Of a stretch of 64,000 nt of DNA, positions 26,191-37,420 are shown in pieces. This DNA is from Artemia franciscana (lineage: Eukaryota; Arthropoda; Branchiopoda; Anostraca; Artemiidae), in contig NC_088863.1 in assembly GCF_032884065.1 (NCBI RefSeq), positions 61,573,512 to 61,637,511 on the forward strand, in the 5' to 3' direction. The translations under genes were made by a program, and so were the position numbers. Every line of letters begins with the position of its first letter. Position 1 is the first letter of the stretch. The notes under the pieces were generated by a model. That model was not told the origin of the DNA and did not search any database. It worked only from the letters and a program-made list of their open reading frames with translations.

Positions 26191-27060
26191 GAAGTCATCA
26201 CACAAAAGCTTAGATGTGAGGAAGTGCCTTCCGAAGCGAAAAAAAAAATGCTTCACCACGCTTTAACTTAAAGTTGAAAAACTTTTGCAACGACGCAATA
26301 TTAAAAAAAAAGATAATGGATATTGAAAAACTCATAAAAAGTACTAGATGATTTCCTGCATTGCATGATATAGGTTGCAAAGAATAAAATGACCTGGGAA
26401 TAAAAGAAAATGCATGTAAGAAGGTGGCAAAAACACTTCATGAATCAGGTAAAGATGTGTTTTGTGTTTGTTCAATCCTTGAAATGAGTAGCCTAGCTCT
26501 TACCAAATAAAGGAAAAAATGTCACATGCTATTTCCTGAAAATCACCTGTTCCCTCTGTTTACATTAGTAAATGTTGTGGCTGACATCTGGTCAATAGAA
26601 TATTCATAATACAATACAGATTTTCTAATTAAAGCTGAAATAAAACATAGAACTCTAATTTTTATAAAAAAGAATCAAAACTTATTATATTAAAATATTT
26701 TTTATACCAAATATACGTGGTTTGTGATCGATAACTAAAATTTTTGCATTCCATCTAAATTTAATCGCCCAACTCGTCCCTCCTGACCCATATGTTAAAA
26801 AAAATCCCCATCAGTACTAATTTCAGGCGATTTTTCGCCCCGAAAACTGTTTTCTTCATAAGCAGTTTTTGTCGCGCTCTGTCAGAAACTGAAAATCCGT
26901 CACAGCTCTATGATTTTGGTTCCTTTGAAACAGAACATTCTGAAGCAGTAATAAAAGGTGACAGACTTGACAGTTTTGAGGCCTCATCAATAACGGTTAT
27001 AGCAGTCAAACTACTATATTAGTTTTCTCAACTTTTTCAATGTCATCAAGCGCAAGACAA
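26191..27060. other. Intron sequence, nothing recognised
   Basis: One 76-codon plus-strand ORF at 26792 has no recognisable domain. I treat it as chance. Confidence 0.5.
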
Positions 27061-27104
27061 AGCGCGTGCGCGCGCGCGCACGCGAGAGAGAGAGAGAGAG
27101 AAAG
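27061..27104. repeat. (CG)n/(GA)n compound microsatellite
   Basis: GCGCGTGCGCGCGCGCGCAC is followed by (GA)10. The alternating purine-pyrimidine CG stretch is the most CpG-dense short patch in the window and has Z-DNA potential. The GA run can form a triplex. Confidence 0.9.
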
Positions 27105-29203
27105 AATTTAAATTATCGAGTGTCAAAATTATCGAGAACAGAAACTTTTTTTTCTCACTTTTTGGTGTCAAGTTAGGTGGACGTAGTATTCAATTCTGCC
27201 CAGCTTGTCAAACCAATGTCGTGGACTGGAGGTACAGTTTGTCATATTTGTTTTGGTTCTGAGCTGCGGTACTACCCTATCACAAACCATTTCCAAAAAA
27301 TTGCCTCTGGTGATAGTTCAATCAAAACCACACCCCATGTCGTAACACCAGGCTAGTTTTGTTGCTAATCAACAATAAAATGCTAATTCTTGTAACAAGA
27401 GTGCATTTTGTAATAACTGTTCACACACTCTCACAATTTGAAACAAGCTTTCGGACCGGATTATCTTATTTGGAATAGTATGTTTCTAATTACTAATATG
27501 GACATGTGTCGTCACGCAGAAGTACAGTCGGTGACCTGGGTTATTCTTTAAAAGACCATGTATCGGTCGTGGACAGTAAGGTTTTAATTCCACCTTATCC
27601 ATCACGTGCCCCAATGACTTTCTTAATATTTGAATTTGTTACAAAACAAAACAGATAATGATAGAAACTGGCAAAATAGATTGTCAAGTAATTGTAATCC
27701 TGGAATTGGCCCATTCAAACCGACTTTACTGACTGGTTATCAACTCTCTCCTCTTGATCAAGCCTTTGACATCCTTCAATTACAATCCAGGCCTTTGGTC
27801 TCAACACGCTTGTTATCATGAAGGTCAAATTCTACTTTCCCAGTTTTCTTTGTCCGTTTTATTTTTTTTAGTTTCTATTTTTTGGGTCTATATAACCCAT
27901 TTTGCATTCTTGTGTTTCCAAAATCCTTCTTCAGCAATTTTCACGTTTTAGCACTATTAGTCCAGCTGCAAATTCAATTGAAGGATATATAAATAAACAA
28001 ATGAACAGACACCTGGACTTCAAAAAAGTAGAAATATTTATTTGCTGAGGGCCTGAATATTCTAGAACTCCCCTTATGAATTCAACAATCAGGATATTAG
28101 TCTTTTTCCTCTTTAGCTGTATAGAAAGTCTAAAGAAAATGTGCACTTAGCCTTAAAAGTAATTTAGGAGCAAAACGAAAGTTATTCACTGGTCCTTTCC
28201 CCCCCCCCACCGCCAAAAAAAAACACATAATAAAAGGTTCCAAATGCACCAGAAAAAAAAAAATCAGGAATTTTTGGTAAAAAAAAAAAAAACTTCAAAC
28301 AGCGATTTAACTAATCAATGAAAAAAAAAAAAAAAAAAAACTAAGCGTAGCAATGTTCATTTCCTTTCAGGGAAATACTACACATGGCCAATAAGCAAGG
28401 ATAAAGAATAGTGAATGGCTCCCTATGCTTAGTTAGTCTGCAACGCTAAGGAAAGATGTTGTTGAAAACAGAATAAAAGCCATTTGCTAAGCTTATCACA
28501 AAAAAAAAAAAAAAAAAAAAAAAACACCTGATACTTGCATCTAAAAAAAAGTTAAAAAATAAAATCAAAAGTATTGAAATAAATGATGAAGCAGTATCCA
28601 AAACAAGGATATAATATACAGTCGTACACTAGAAACAAAGACGATATACAGATATATGACAGACGAAAATACGATTCTCACAATGATATTATAAAAGAAA
28701 GGGAAGACCGATTTTCGTCTGTTCTATATTGTTCGTTCTTTTCGCCCCTAGCTATTTAGGTCGGGGTGTATTTGGACTAGTTTAAAGATAATTATACAGT
28801 TTTACAGGAAAAAAGCGAGGAAAATTGCTATAAATAGTTTTATTAGGTTAAAAACCTTAAACAAATTGATTTTATAAACAAAGCCCCCCTATCACTATAA
28901 TTATTTGTGTACACAAGCAATAAAATGACGAAAAGTTTTATATGATTTTATACTATATTATTTGAACTATACAATTTGGCGTAAGACGGGGGTCAGCGGC
29001 TTGACTCTGTAAGCTCAGCCAGAATCGACCCAGCTTTAACTGGGTACCCAGAGAAATTTTGGGAAGGTAAACAAGAACCCCAACCCAACAAAGTCCAACA
29101 ACATATTATTTATCTTTTTTACATAATTAAAAACAAGAACAAAAGTTAGAAAGCTTAAGCGCTAAATTTAAAAGGTGCAGATGAAAACTATCGAGTGGCT
29201 TAC
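27105..29203. other. Intron sequence with several A-runs
   Basis: A-runs at 28321-28340 and 28500-28524, C run at about 28200-28208. No exon is recognised. Confidence 0.5.
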
Positions 29204-29315
29204 CAGTTTCCATAGCTGTGGTAGTCTTTTCACCCCCCTGAGCAGATTCTACTTGGGCTCTCCGTTCTTCTTCTTCTTGTCTTTGCCGCTGTTCTTCCAT
29301 CGAGACACGCAGAGC
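29204..29315 (-). CDS. Rpn10: Rpn10 exon: second half of UIM1 and charged linker
   Basis: Acceptor TTCGTAG ends at 29316 and donor GTAAGC begins at 29203. It is 112 nt: 37 codons plus one base, phase 0 to 1. It reads ALRVSMEEQRQRQEEEERRA, then QVESAQGGEKTTTAMET. The UIM alanine and serine (A-L-R-V-S) come directly after the junction, so the intact motif is PELALALRVSMEEQ. The run of Q, R and E after it is a helical charged linker seen in all animal Rpn10 proteins. Confidence 0.97.
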
Positions 29316-29980
29316 CTACGAATGCCAAATTTAAAATAAAATAAATACGCAATAAAAAAGGTCATACCCTATCTTCTGTCTACGAAGGTTCATAGTTTCA
29401 GCTGCTGAGAAACAAATTTTCCATAGTCCTAATGTTAATTGTGCAAAACAGGGTTTTAAACATGTTCAATTATGGATGTTCCAGCAACACTTGTCGCTGG
29501 TCTTTTTGTGTCAATCGAAACCACTAACGCAATTGGACGCGAACACGACATAAATTATTCAGCAGATTTTCAAACCATACAGCAGCTCTCAATGACTTTT
29601 TCCGAACGTTCTTAAGCCAACTACAACGAGTACCATGCTATTCAACGTCTGATACAAAAAAAAATCTTTTATGTTGACCGCCCAAAAAACGAAACGAAAA
29701 TGAACACCAAAACAAGCTTTCTAACGCATATGAGTTATTATTTCGTCGCTTTTTTGTTTAGCACACTATAATTCTAAAAACTTGCCGATACTAATACAAC
29801 TGATGAAAGGATAATGTCCCCCCTCCCCCGATAATGTTCTTTTGGAAAATAGCAGCTTAAAATAACCCATAGTAATCATGACTTAAAGAAGTAGACTAAG
29901 TAGACTTCAGACTTTCCACAGTTAGGGTCAATCTGGCCCAGTAGTGGTGTTTCAATTTTTACCAGAACAACAGCTAAGAG

Positions 29981-31857
29981 CTCATATGGTACTTGTGACG
30001 AGGCAAGAAGAGCTAAGAGCCAAGAGCTCATATGGTATGAGCTCTGACAAAATTCTAAGAATCAATAGATTGATTTAAAAGGAAAATCAGAGGCTTAATG
30101 CAGGTCAGGACTTAAAATAAGAGCTCTGAGTCAAGATGTCCTTCTAAATATCAAAATTCATTAAGATCCGATCACCCACTCGTAAGTTATAAATACCTCA
30201 TTTTTTCAAATTTTTCCTCTCCCTTTAGCGACCCAGATTGTTGAATCTGGGAAAACGACTTTATCAAGTCAATTTGTGCAGGGCCCTGACACGCCTACCA
30301 ATTTTCATCTTCCTAGCACGTCCAGAAGCACCAAACTCGGCAAATCACTGAACCCCTCCCCCCAACTCCCCCAAAGAGAGCGAATCCAGTGCGGTTACGT
30401 CAATCACGTATCAAGGACATTTGCTTATTCTATGCACCAAGCTTCATCCCGATCCCTCCACTCCAAGTGTTTTCCAAGATTTCCCCCTCCAACTCCCCCC
30501 AATGTCAAAATATCTAGTCGGAATTTGAAATAAGAGCTCTGAGACATATCCTTCTAAATATCAAATTTCATTAAGATCCGATCACCTATTCGTAAGATAA
30601 AAATAGTCCAATTTTCACGTTTTCCAAGAATTCTGGTTTCTCCCTCCAACTCCCCCCAATGTCACAGGATCTGGTCGGAATTTAAAATTAGAGCTTTAAA
30701 GCACAAGATCCTTCTAAGTATCAAATTTCATTAAGATCTGGTCACCCTTTCGTAAGTTACAAATACCTCATTTTCCCAAATTACCCCCCCCCCCTCCAAC
30801 TCCACTAAAGAAAGCAGATCCGGTCCGGTTATGTCAGTCACGTATCTTAGACAGGTTTTTATTCTTCCCATCCAGTTTCATCCTGATCTCTCCACTTTAA
30901 GTATTTTCTAAGATTTCCAGTCCCCCCAACTGCCCCCCCCCCCCCAATGAGGCTGGATCCGGTTGAGATTTAAAGTAAGAGATCTGAGTTACGAGGTCCT
31001 TCTAAATATGAAGTTTCATGAAGATCCGATCACTCCTTCGTAAGTTAAAAATACGTAATTTTTTCTAATTTTTCAGAATCACCCCCCCCCCCCACACAAT
31101 AGAGCAGATCCGTTCCAATTATATAAATCGTGTATCTAAGACTTTGCTTATTTTTCCGCCAAGTTCCATCCCGATCCCTCCAATCTAAGCGTTTTCCATA
31201 ATTTTAGGTTCCCCCCACCAAACTCCCCCCAATGTCACCAGATCCAGTCGGGATTTAAAATAAAAGCTTTGAGACACGATATCCTTCCAAATATCAAATT
31301 CCACTGAGATCCAACAACCCGTTCGTAAGTTAAAAATGCCTCATTTTTTTCTAATTTTTCAGAATTACCCCCCCCCCCTCGCAACTACCCCAAAGAGAGC
31401 GGATCCATTCCGGTTATGTCAATCATGTATTTAACACTTGTGCTTATTTTTCCCACCAAGTTTCATCCTGATCCCTCCACTCTAAGTGTTTTCCAAGATT
31501 TTAGGTTTCCCCCTCCCAACTCCCCCCCAATGTCACATATTCGGTCGGGATTTAAAATAACAGCTCTGAGACACAATATCCTTCCAAACATTAAATTTCA
31601 TTAAGATCTGATCAACCGTTCGTAAGTTAAAAATACTTCATTTTTTCCGAATTAACGGGCCCCCCATTCCCCCCCCCCCCCAGATGGTCAAATCGGGAAA
31701 ACGACTATTTCTAATTTAAGCTGGTCCGGTCCCTGATACGCCTGCCAAATTTAATCGTCCTTGCTTACCAGGAAGTGCCTAAAGTAGCAAAACCGGGACT
31801 GACAGACCGACAGAATTTGCGATTGCTTTATGTCACTTGGTTAATACCAAGTGCCAT
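29981..31857 (+). mobile_element. Helentron-like non-autonomous element with internal tandem array
   Basis: The 5' side carries TATGGTACTTG at 29985-29995 and a perfect hairpin GAGCTCATA-TGG-TATGAGCTC at 30024-30044. The 3' side carries an 8-bp stem CACTTGGT-TAAT-ACCAAGTG at 31834-31853, ending CAAGTGCCATA. That is the reverse complement of TATGGCACTTG, the 5' word in the second copy at 62150-62160. Between them are units marked by TTTAAAATAAGAGCTCTGAG at 30112, 30524, 30681, 30970, 31255 and 31551. Each unit also holds ATTAAGATCCGATCACCC, TTCGTAAGTTAAAAATACC, AAAGAGAGCGGATCC and TCATCCYGATCCCTCCACT. Short inverted subterminal repeats, a 3' terminal hairpin and a core tandem array are typical of Helentron-associated (HINE/DINE-like) elements. 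No Rep/helicase ORF is seen. Confidence 0.6.
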
Positions 31858-32756
31858 AAAAAGGGGTAGGACACGATAGGAATCGCTCTACGGGGAATAC
31901 TTACAAAGATTACATGCACACAGGGAGAGGCGGCAAAACATTGGTAAGAAATCAGATTCGAAGAGAAAAATATACTACACATCACAAGGGAAAAGCACTC
32001 AAAGCCACCTCCTCAACACTGCGTCCTTGATAAGCGTAGTATATTCCCTCTAGGTTATTTTTAGTCATTCAAATTTGAATTTTTGACCACTTAGACCTCT
32101 GACCCAAATTTGGGCCTTGGACAGGACCATGAAACTCAGAATGTATACTAAAAAGTGCTGACAGTCCGATAATTTTGGCAATACAACATTAACAAAATCT
32201 ATTTTTTAGATTATCTGTTATAATATGCATCAGTTTTGCAATTATGATTCTGCAAACGTTTTAAAGAAAAATATTTACCTCATGAAGTTACTGACTTAAA
32301 AAAAAAAAAAAAAAAAATTCAGAGGTTGTTTTAAAGGCATGAGGGTAATAACTGAAATATGGCACCAAAGGTGACAAGCCCAGAAATATTTTCAACAAGC
32401 AGCCTGAACTCTCTTTCCACATAGGGTATAAGTGTCCACACAGGGACACTTCCAAAGTGTCCAGTAATGGTCAAGCTCCAGTTCAAGCTTTCTATTAGTC
32501 ACAAATATTAATGGAAAGCGGAAAAATCTTCACTAGCCACCTCAAAACACCAGACAGAAACAAGTTATATACTATTAAGAACATGACTCCTGAAATACCA
32601 CTTTTTTAATGTTTTTTAAAAGTCAAAAGACATAGGAAATTTTCTCCTAAATAAGTACCCTATTGGAGCCCTCAACAAATAACTACATAAATTGTGCGAA
32701 CCTGGTCGCAGACTATCAAACAATGTCAAGAATAATAAACTCCTTGAACAGCTTAC
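31858..32756. other. Intron sequence, nothing recognised
   Basis: A20 at 32298-32317. A few TGTCCA/CACAGGG words are repeated near 32420-32465. No gene. Confidence 0.5.
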
Positions 32757-32843
32757 CAATGCTAGTTCGGGATCTTCGCTTGCGTCGAAACCAAATTCGA
32801 AGCCTGGGCCACCGAGTCCAGGAATTCCTGCACCATCTTCACC
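32757..32843 (-). CDS. Rpn10: Rpn10 exon: VWA-UIM linker and first half of UIM1
   Basis: Acceptor TTTCTAG ends at 32844 and donor GTAAGC begins at 32756. It has 29 codons, phase 0 to 0: GEDGAGIPGLGGPGFEFGFD, then ASEDPELAL. The glycine-rich stretch followed by FEFG is the usual linker, and EDPELAL starts the first ubiquitin-interacting motif. The intron splits UIM1 between ELAL and ALRVS. A 75-codon antisense ORF here is a shadow. Confidence 0.95.
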
Positions 32844-34689
32844 CTAGAAATATCATTAACGCCGTTAATATTAAAGATGTAGTACGTTGATGCTAACTAA
32901 TGTGACGAGAACTAAATATTGACAGATATATGAACGGGCAAGACTTCTGTCTTGTACCCCAATTATAGCATGAGCGTCATTCGCGCTATACTGAAAGCAA
33001 TGTATATTTGAAGTGATTTCTCTTTTATCATTATAACATTGAGAAACAAATTGATTAACGAAAGCTCTTGAGATTAATAAGATTATATTTCCATCAGGCT
33101 GACATACACTAAAGTTTCATTCATACTTTCTCCATTCCAAAAGTATTCCTTTAAAATGCATAAAAGAGATTATAAATAGATTTGTCATTGTAGAACCACT
33201 TCAAAGAACAAGATTGATTCCTTCAAAAATTATAACTATTCATTTTCAAAGTGTAATTTAGGCACCATATGTTTATAGGCATGAAATTGTTCTTTTTAAA
33301 CATGTACATTTTATTTTGCGTGATCTGTATTGTTATTGAAATTTCAGTTTTCAATTACTATAATTTTCTTTAATAGGCTAATTAATTTAAAAAATAATCT
33401 GGTCTTTATTTGTTATAACATCAATAACAACGCAAAACGGAAAAATGACGTGCCAGAGCTAAGTTACAAAAATGGTGTTTTCTTTCGCTTTTCTTTAGTT
33501 TTGAAATTCAAAACAATAGTTCATTGAAAACAATATGTATTTTGAACACTTTAGCTCTTATGGGGCCATATCTATATTGTTGTTTTTTTGGGGCGGAGGG
33601 TGGGGTGGTGGTGGTGTTATTGAGAGGGTGTTTACAAAAATTTTCCAAACGCATTAAAATTTATTAATATACACTTTAGTGCTTTTCTTTACGAGTCAGA
33701 CATAACTATAGGAGGGAGGGGTTTTAAACACAATAGCCCCTCCCCTCTGGATGCGGCCTTGCGATTTTATTTGGCAAAACATCAACAAGAAGAAAACAAA
33801 AGGACATAATCTATATAACAAACCTTACTGAAAAGTACTGCTGATAATGGAAAAACTATTTAATTTGGATCCATATTACTTTACCCCCTTCCCCCCGAAG
33901 AAGTATAGATTGTCAAAGAAAATAAACCAGACTTTTCGATTCCAAATCTAATGAACCTCTTCTGCAGTTTATACAGCCACCTCTTCCATAAAAGCTCATA
34001 GGTTAACAAACTGCAACTTTTATAACTTACAGCCCCTGCCCTAGGAGCTGTGGGGGAGGGGGTTTCGTCGACTCTTGAGGCAACATGACATGCCCTTTGG
34101 AATATTTTTAGCAAAATACCTATATCACAATTTTGATAAGATGCATTTGGAAAGAGGGCGCGGGGGAGGGGGGCTGGTTACCCCCTAATCACTTTTGACT
34201 CTTACAAAGGGCACTAGAATTTTCCATTTCAACCGAATGAGCCCCTTCCGAAGTTTCTGCGACAAATCCTTCTATATGAAGTGGAATTAAAAAATTTGTA
34301 TTGTACCCATATCGCTCTTTACTTAAGCAGCGCTATTGCACTGCCTAAATAATTCTTACTTCATAATATACATAATAATTGTAGTAAACACATTTGGACT
34401 GTGATTCCACTATACGTTCACATACACACTCCTAATGTGCAAATATATAGCCCAAAATAATATTTCCCACTCATAATTACTGTTTCATCCCTCCTTCCCG
34501 TAGAATAGCAGTTAAAATGCGTTAACTACAATTATTATACATTCTATAATGTAGGAAGTGGGCAAATTAACATGTTTCCTTCTCTACAGCCCGAGTTCTA
34601 GGCTTCAACCAAAGTTAGATTATATCATCCAATTTCAGTCGAAAAACAAATTACTTTTATAAAAGCTAGTAAGAAAAAGAAAAGTGAAC
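32844..34689. other. Intron with foldback-family fragment
   Basis: At about 33985-34275: CTTACAGCCCCTGCC, GGGAGGGGGG, GGTTACCCCCTAATCACTTTTGACTC, AAAGGGCACTAGAATTTTCC and CGAATGAGCCCC, in the order of the foldback arms. It is a solitary diverged copy. The remainder is unassigned. Confidence 0.5.
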
Positions 34690-34821
34690 CTGAACAACTG
34701 GAGATGAAATCAGAGCATCCGAAAGGTGTGGTCCTGGTGGTATGGTTACCAAATGACTTCCAGTGCCATCTTTTCCATTTAAAGCATTGATAAAAGTCGT
34801 CATTGGTCCAGTATTTACTTC
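34690..34821 (-). CDS. Rpn10: Rpn10 exon: end of VWA domain
   Basis: Acceptor TTATTATAG ends at 34822. The donor at 34689 is GTTCAC, a weaker-looking 5' splice site than the other exons have. It has 44 codons, phase 0 to 0: [20 protein letters not shown], then [19 protein letters not shown] and SPVVQ. The [14 protein letters not shown] block is a family signature close to the end of the VWA domain. The SSPVVQ end joining to GEDG in the next exon resembles the arthropod form. Confidence 0.96.
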
Positions 34822-36230
34822 CTATAATAACAAAACGGGAAAGATACAAAACTTAACTACTTTTTTCATCTCGTTTGATTCAAGTATTGACTCATCTAAC
34901 ACAATAATAAGATACAAGACTTAAACAAGATTTAAACACGCATAAGAGAAAACAGTTACAAAACATGCCCTCAAATAGACAGAAAACAAGGTCGAACTTA
35001 CAAGACAAAATCAATTACTTTATACACACGGAAAAACGGGGAAATTGCAAATAGGTCAAGTTTACTATACTCTTTTACTCTAATTACTTTACATGTCTAG
35101 TAATTTCAAAATATTGATAGAAAAATAGTGACATAATATTATAATCGTTCAAAATAGTTTAGCTACCTTCATAAAAAAAGAAAAGAAAAATAGTTCTTTT
35201 TAGAAAACAAATTATGTAGTACAAAATGGAATATATAAATATTTTCAATATTAGAAAACCCCTCGAAATGTGTATGAATTTTGGTGTACAGGCCCGTGTT
35301 GAATGCGACTGGAAAATTCGGGCATTGCATGATGCTCGTTCAAATCATTCAACACAAACTTTCAGAAACAATTCACTAACAATTGCATTTGTGTAAGTCA
35401 ACAAAAAATTGATTATTGAAAATGTTTAATAAAACTCCTCAATGATTTTTTCATGTTAAGAGATGAGGGACTTACACAGTTTCAGACTCCTTAATCAGGA
35501 CTCAGAGCTAATCAAGACTAAGAGCTGGCATAAGGAGAAACCTCGAACAAAGCTAAAAGTAGTACTAAAGAGAAATAAGACATCGCTATCCTGTATTCCT
35601 ATGCTAAAATGCTTCTGCTTAGCATGCTTGCATTATTTATTTTTAATTCTTGTTTTATGGAGAGAAAAAAGGGCCTTTGTTTTTATAGGCTGGTTAATTA
35701 ATGTTTTGGGTTAATTAATGCTGAGCAACAAGTTCAGTCAGACTACGGAATGCGCTTTCTTGAGGGACAAACTTCGACTTTTTAAAACATGATTGGCTCT
35801 TTTATTTGAAATATTAGTCCAGTAACAACAACGAAGCCTTTTCGAGTCACACAACTCATTTCCCATTAACAAAATCACATATCTTGCCTGATCGACCCTA
35901 ACGCTCGATAAAAATATGATATACAAGTCGCTATCGGTGTAACATCATATTAATTTCTCTAGAGAAACCACTTTGACTTGCTCCGAGCTACTCTCTTGAC
36001 GACCCAAGGGATTCCACGCGTATGAAATTGTGCTTTATATGATGCATTCTCAATCTAATCGGTATCCACAGTTATTACTATTATACTATTTTAGTCTATT
36101 TTGCTGTTTTGGCTTGCTATTGAGGTAATATATTTCGCTGTAAAACAAAAATAACTTGTTGCAACTTACTTTGCATTAATTAACTTAGTCACGAAACTCA
36201 TTGTCACGAATAGGTGTCCAAAAGATTTCA
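34822..36230. other. Intron sequence, nothing recognised
   Basis: This is the first part of the 17.3 kb intron. Short ORFs only. Confidence 0.5.
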
Positions 36231-37420
36231 ATGATGGTCATTTGCCATGCGGAACAACCTTATCCCATAGACTATCGCTACAAAGACAATTCCCAATTCT
36301 TTCAAAATAATATTAAGTATTTTACCAATATCGAAATAATACAAAGATGATAATAATACCGGTATAAATCAAAGAACTTTCTCTGAGGGTAATTTTTCAC
36401 GTGAAACAAACATAGATTTACCTCTAGAGAAAAAATTCCAATCTCTTTCAAAATAACATCAAGTATTACAGTGATACCAAAATAATATATAATAATGACA
36501 GTAATATCCTTATATATAAAATTAAAATATTTTTAATTTAATAAAAATCTATTGTTAATATAAGTAACAAACGGATCATAATAAAAAGAAACATAAAAAA
36601 TGACACTACGAAAGTAACAAGGAGAACACAAAAAACGTGATAAAATTACTGCTTTAAAATGAAAAAGCATTGACTGATTTTTGTTTACCGTTTGCAACAA
36701 CCTTACCACATAGATTATCTCTCAAGTCACAATCCCAAACTCTTTAAAAGCAGTCCAAATGCAACAATTATTATCAAAATAATATAAAAAACGACAATAA
36801 TGTTGATAAATGTCAAAAACCTTTCTTTGATCGTCATTCGCGGCGCATAACAACCTACATTGAAGATTGTCTCCTGAGAAAAAATTCCTAAGTCCTTCAA
36901 AATAATATTCAGTACAACAACAATATCGATACATATCAAAATACTTTCACTGAGGGCCATTTACCACGCGGAATAACCTTATATCGCATGTATATCTCTC
37001 GAGAGACAATTCCAAACTTTTTCATAAGAATATTACATTAAAAAAATCTATCAAAATATGACCAAAAACGGAAATATTATCGGTAAGTCTTATGAATAGT
37101 TAACTGATGGTCATTTAGAGTGTGAAACAACCTTGTTCTGGAAATTATCTCTGAACAGACAGTCCCAAAGTCTGTCAAAATAAAATCAAATATAACAATC
37201 ATATATTAATCTTATAAAACTGGTCAATTATTGGAACCTTTGTCACATTGGACCCCTCCCCCCAAGATTTTGCTCATTGGCACCCTTGTCACATTACCCC
37301 CTCCCTCAAGATTTTGCTCTAGATCCTCCCCTGTGGTTATTAGCCATGCGGAACGACCTTAGCGCATATATTATCTCTAGAAATAATTCCAAACTTTTCC
37401 AAAATAATATCAGATTACAA
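36231..37420. repeat. Degenerate satellite, ~150 bp period, 7 copies
   Basis: Unit landmarks are CCATGCGGAACAACCTTATC, then CATAGATTATCTCTAGAGACAATTCC, then CTTTCAAAATAATATYAAGT and an ACAAYAATATCRATA-like AT stretch. Copies start near 36244, 36391, 36690, 36834, 36955, 37109 and 37346. The last interval is lengthened by two direct copies of CACATT..CCCCTCCC..CAAGATTTTGCTC at 37252-37325. Divergence between copies is high, so this is an old array. Confidence 0.7.

Noticed and set aside
26792..27022. 76-codon plus-strand ORF as a gene
   Set aside because: No recognisable domain, splice context or codon pattern; other frames equally open.
29981..31857. CRISPR-like array
   Set aside because: Regular repeats are ~290 bp and degenerate, not 25-40 bp exact repeats with spacers; the sequence is eukaryotic with spliced genes.
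32663..32890. 75-codon plus-strand ORF
   Set aside because: Antisense shadow of the Rpn10 exon at 32757-32843.
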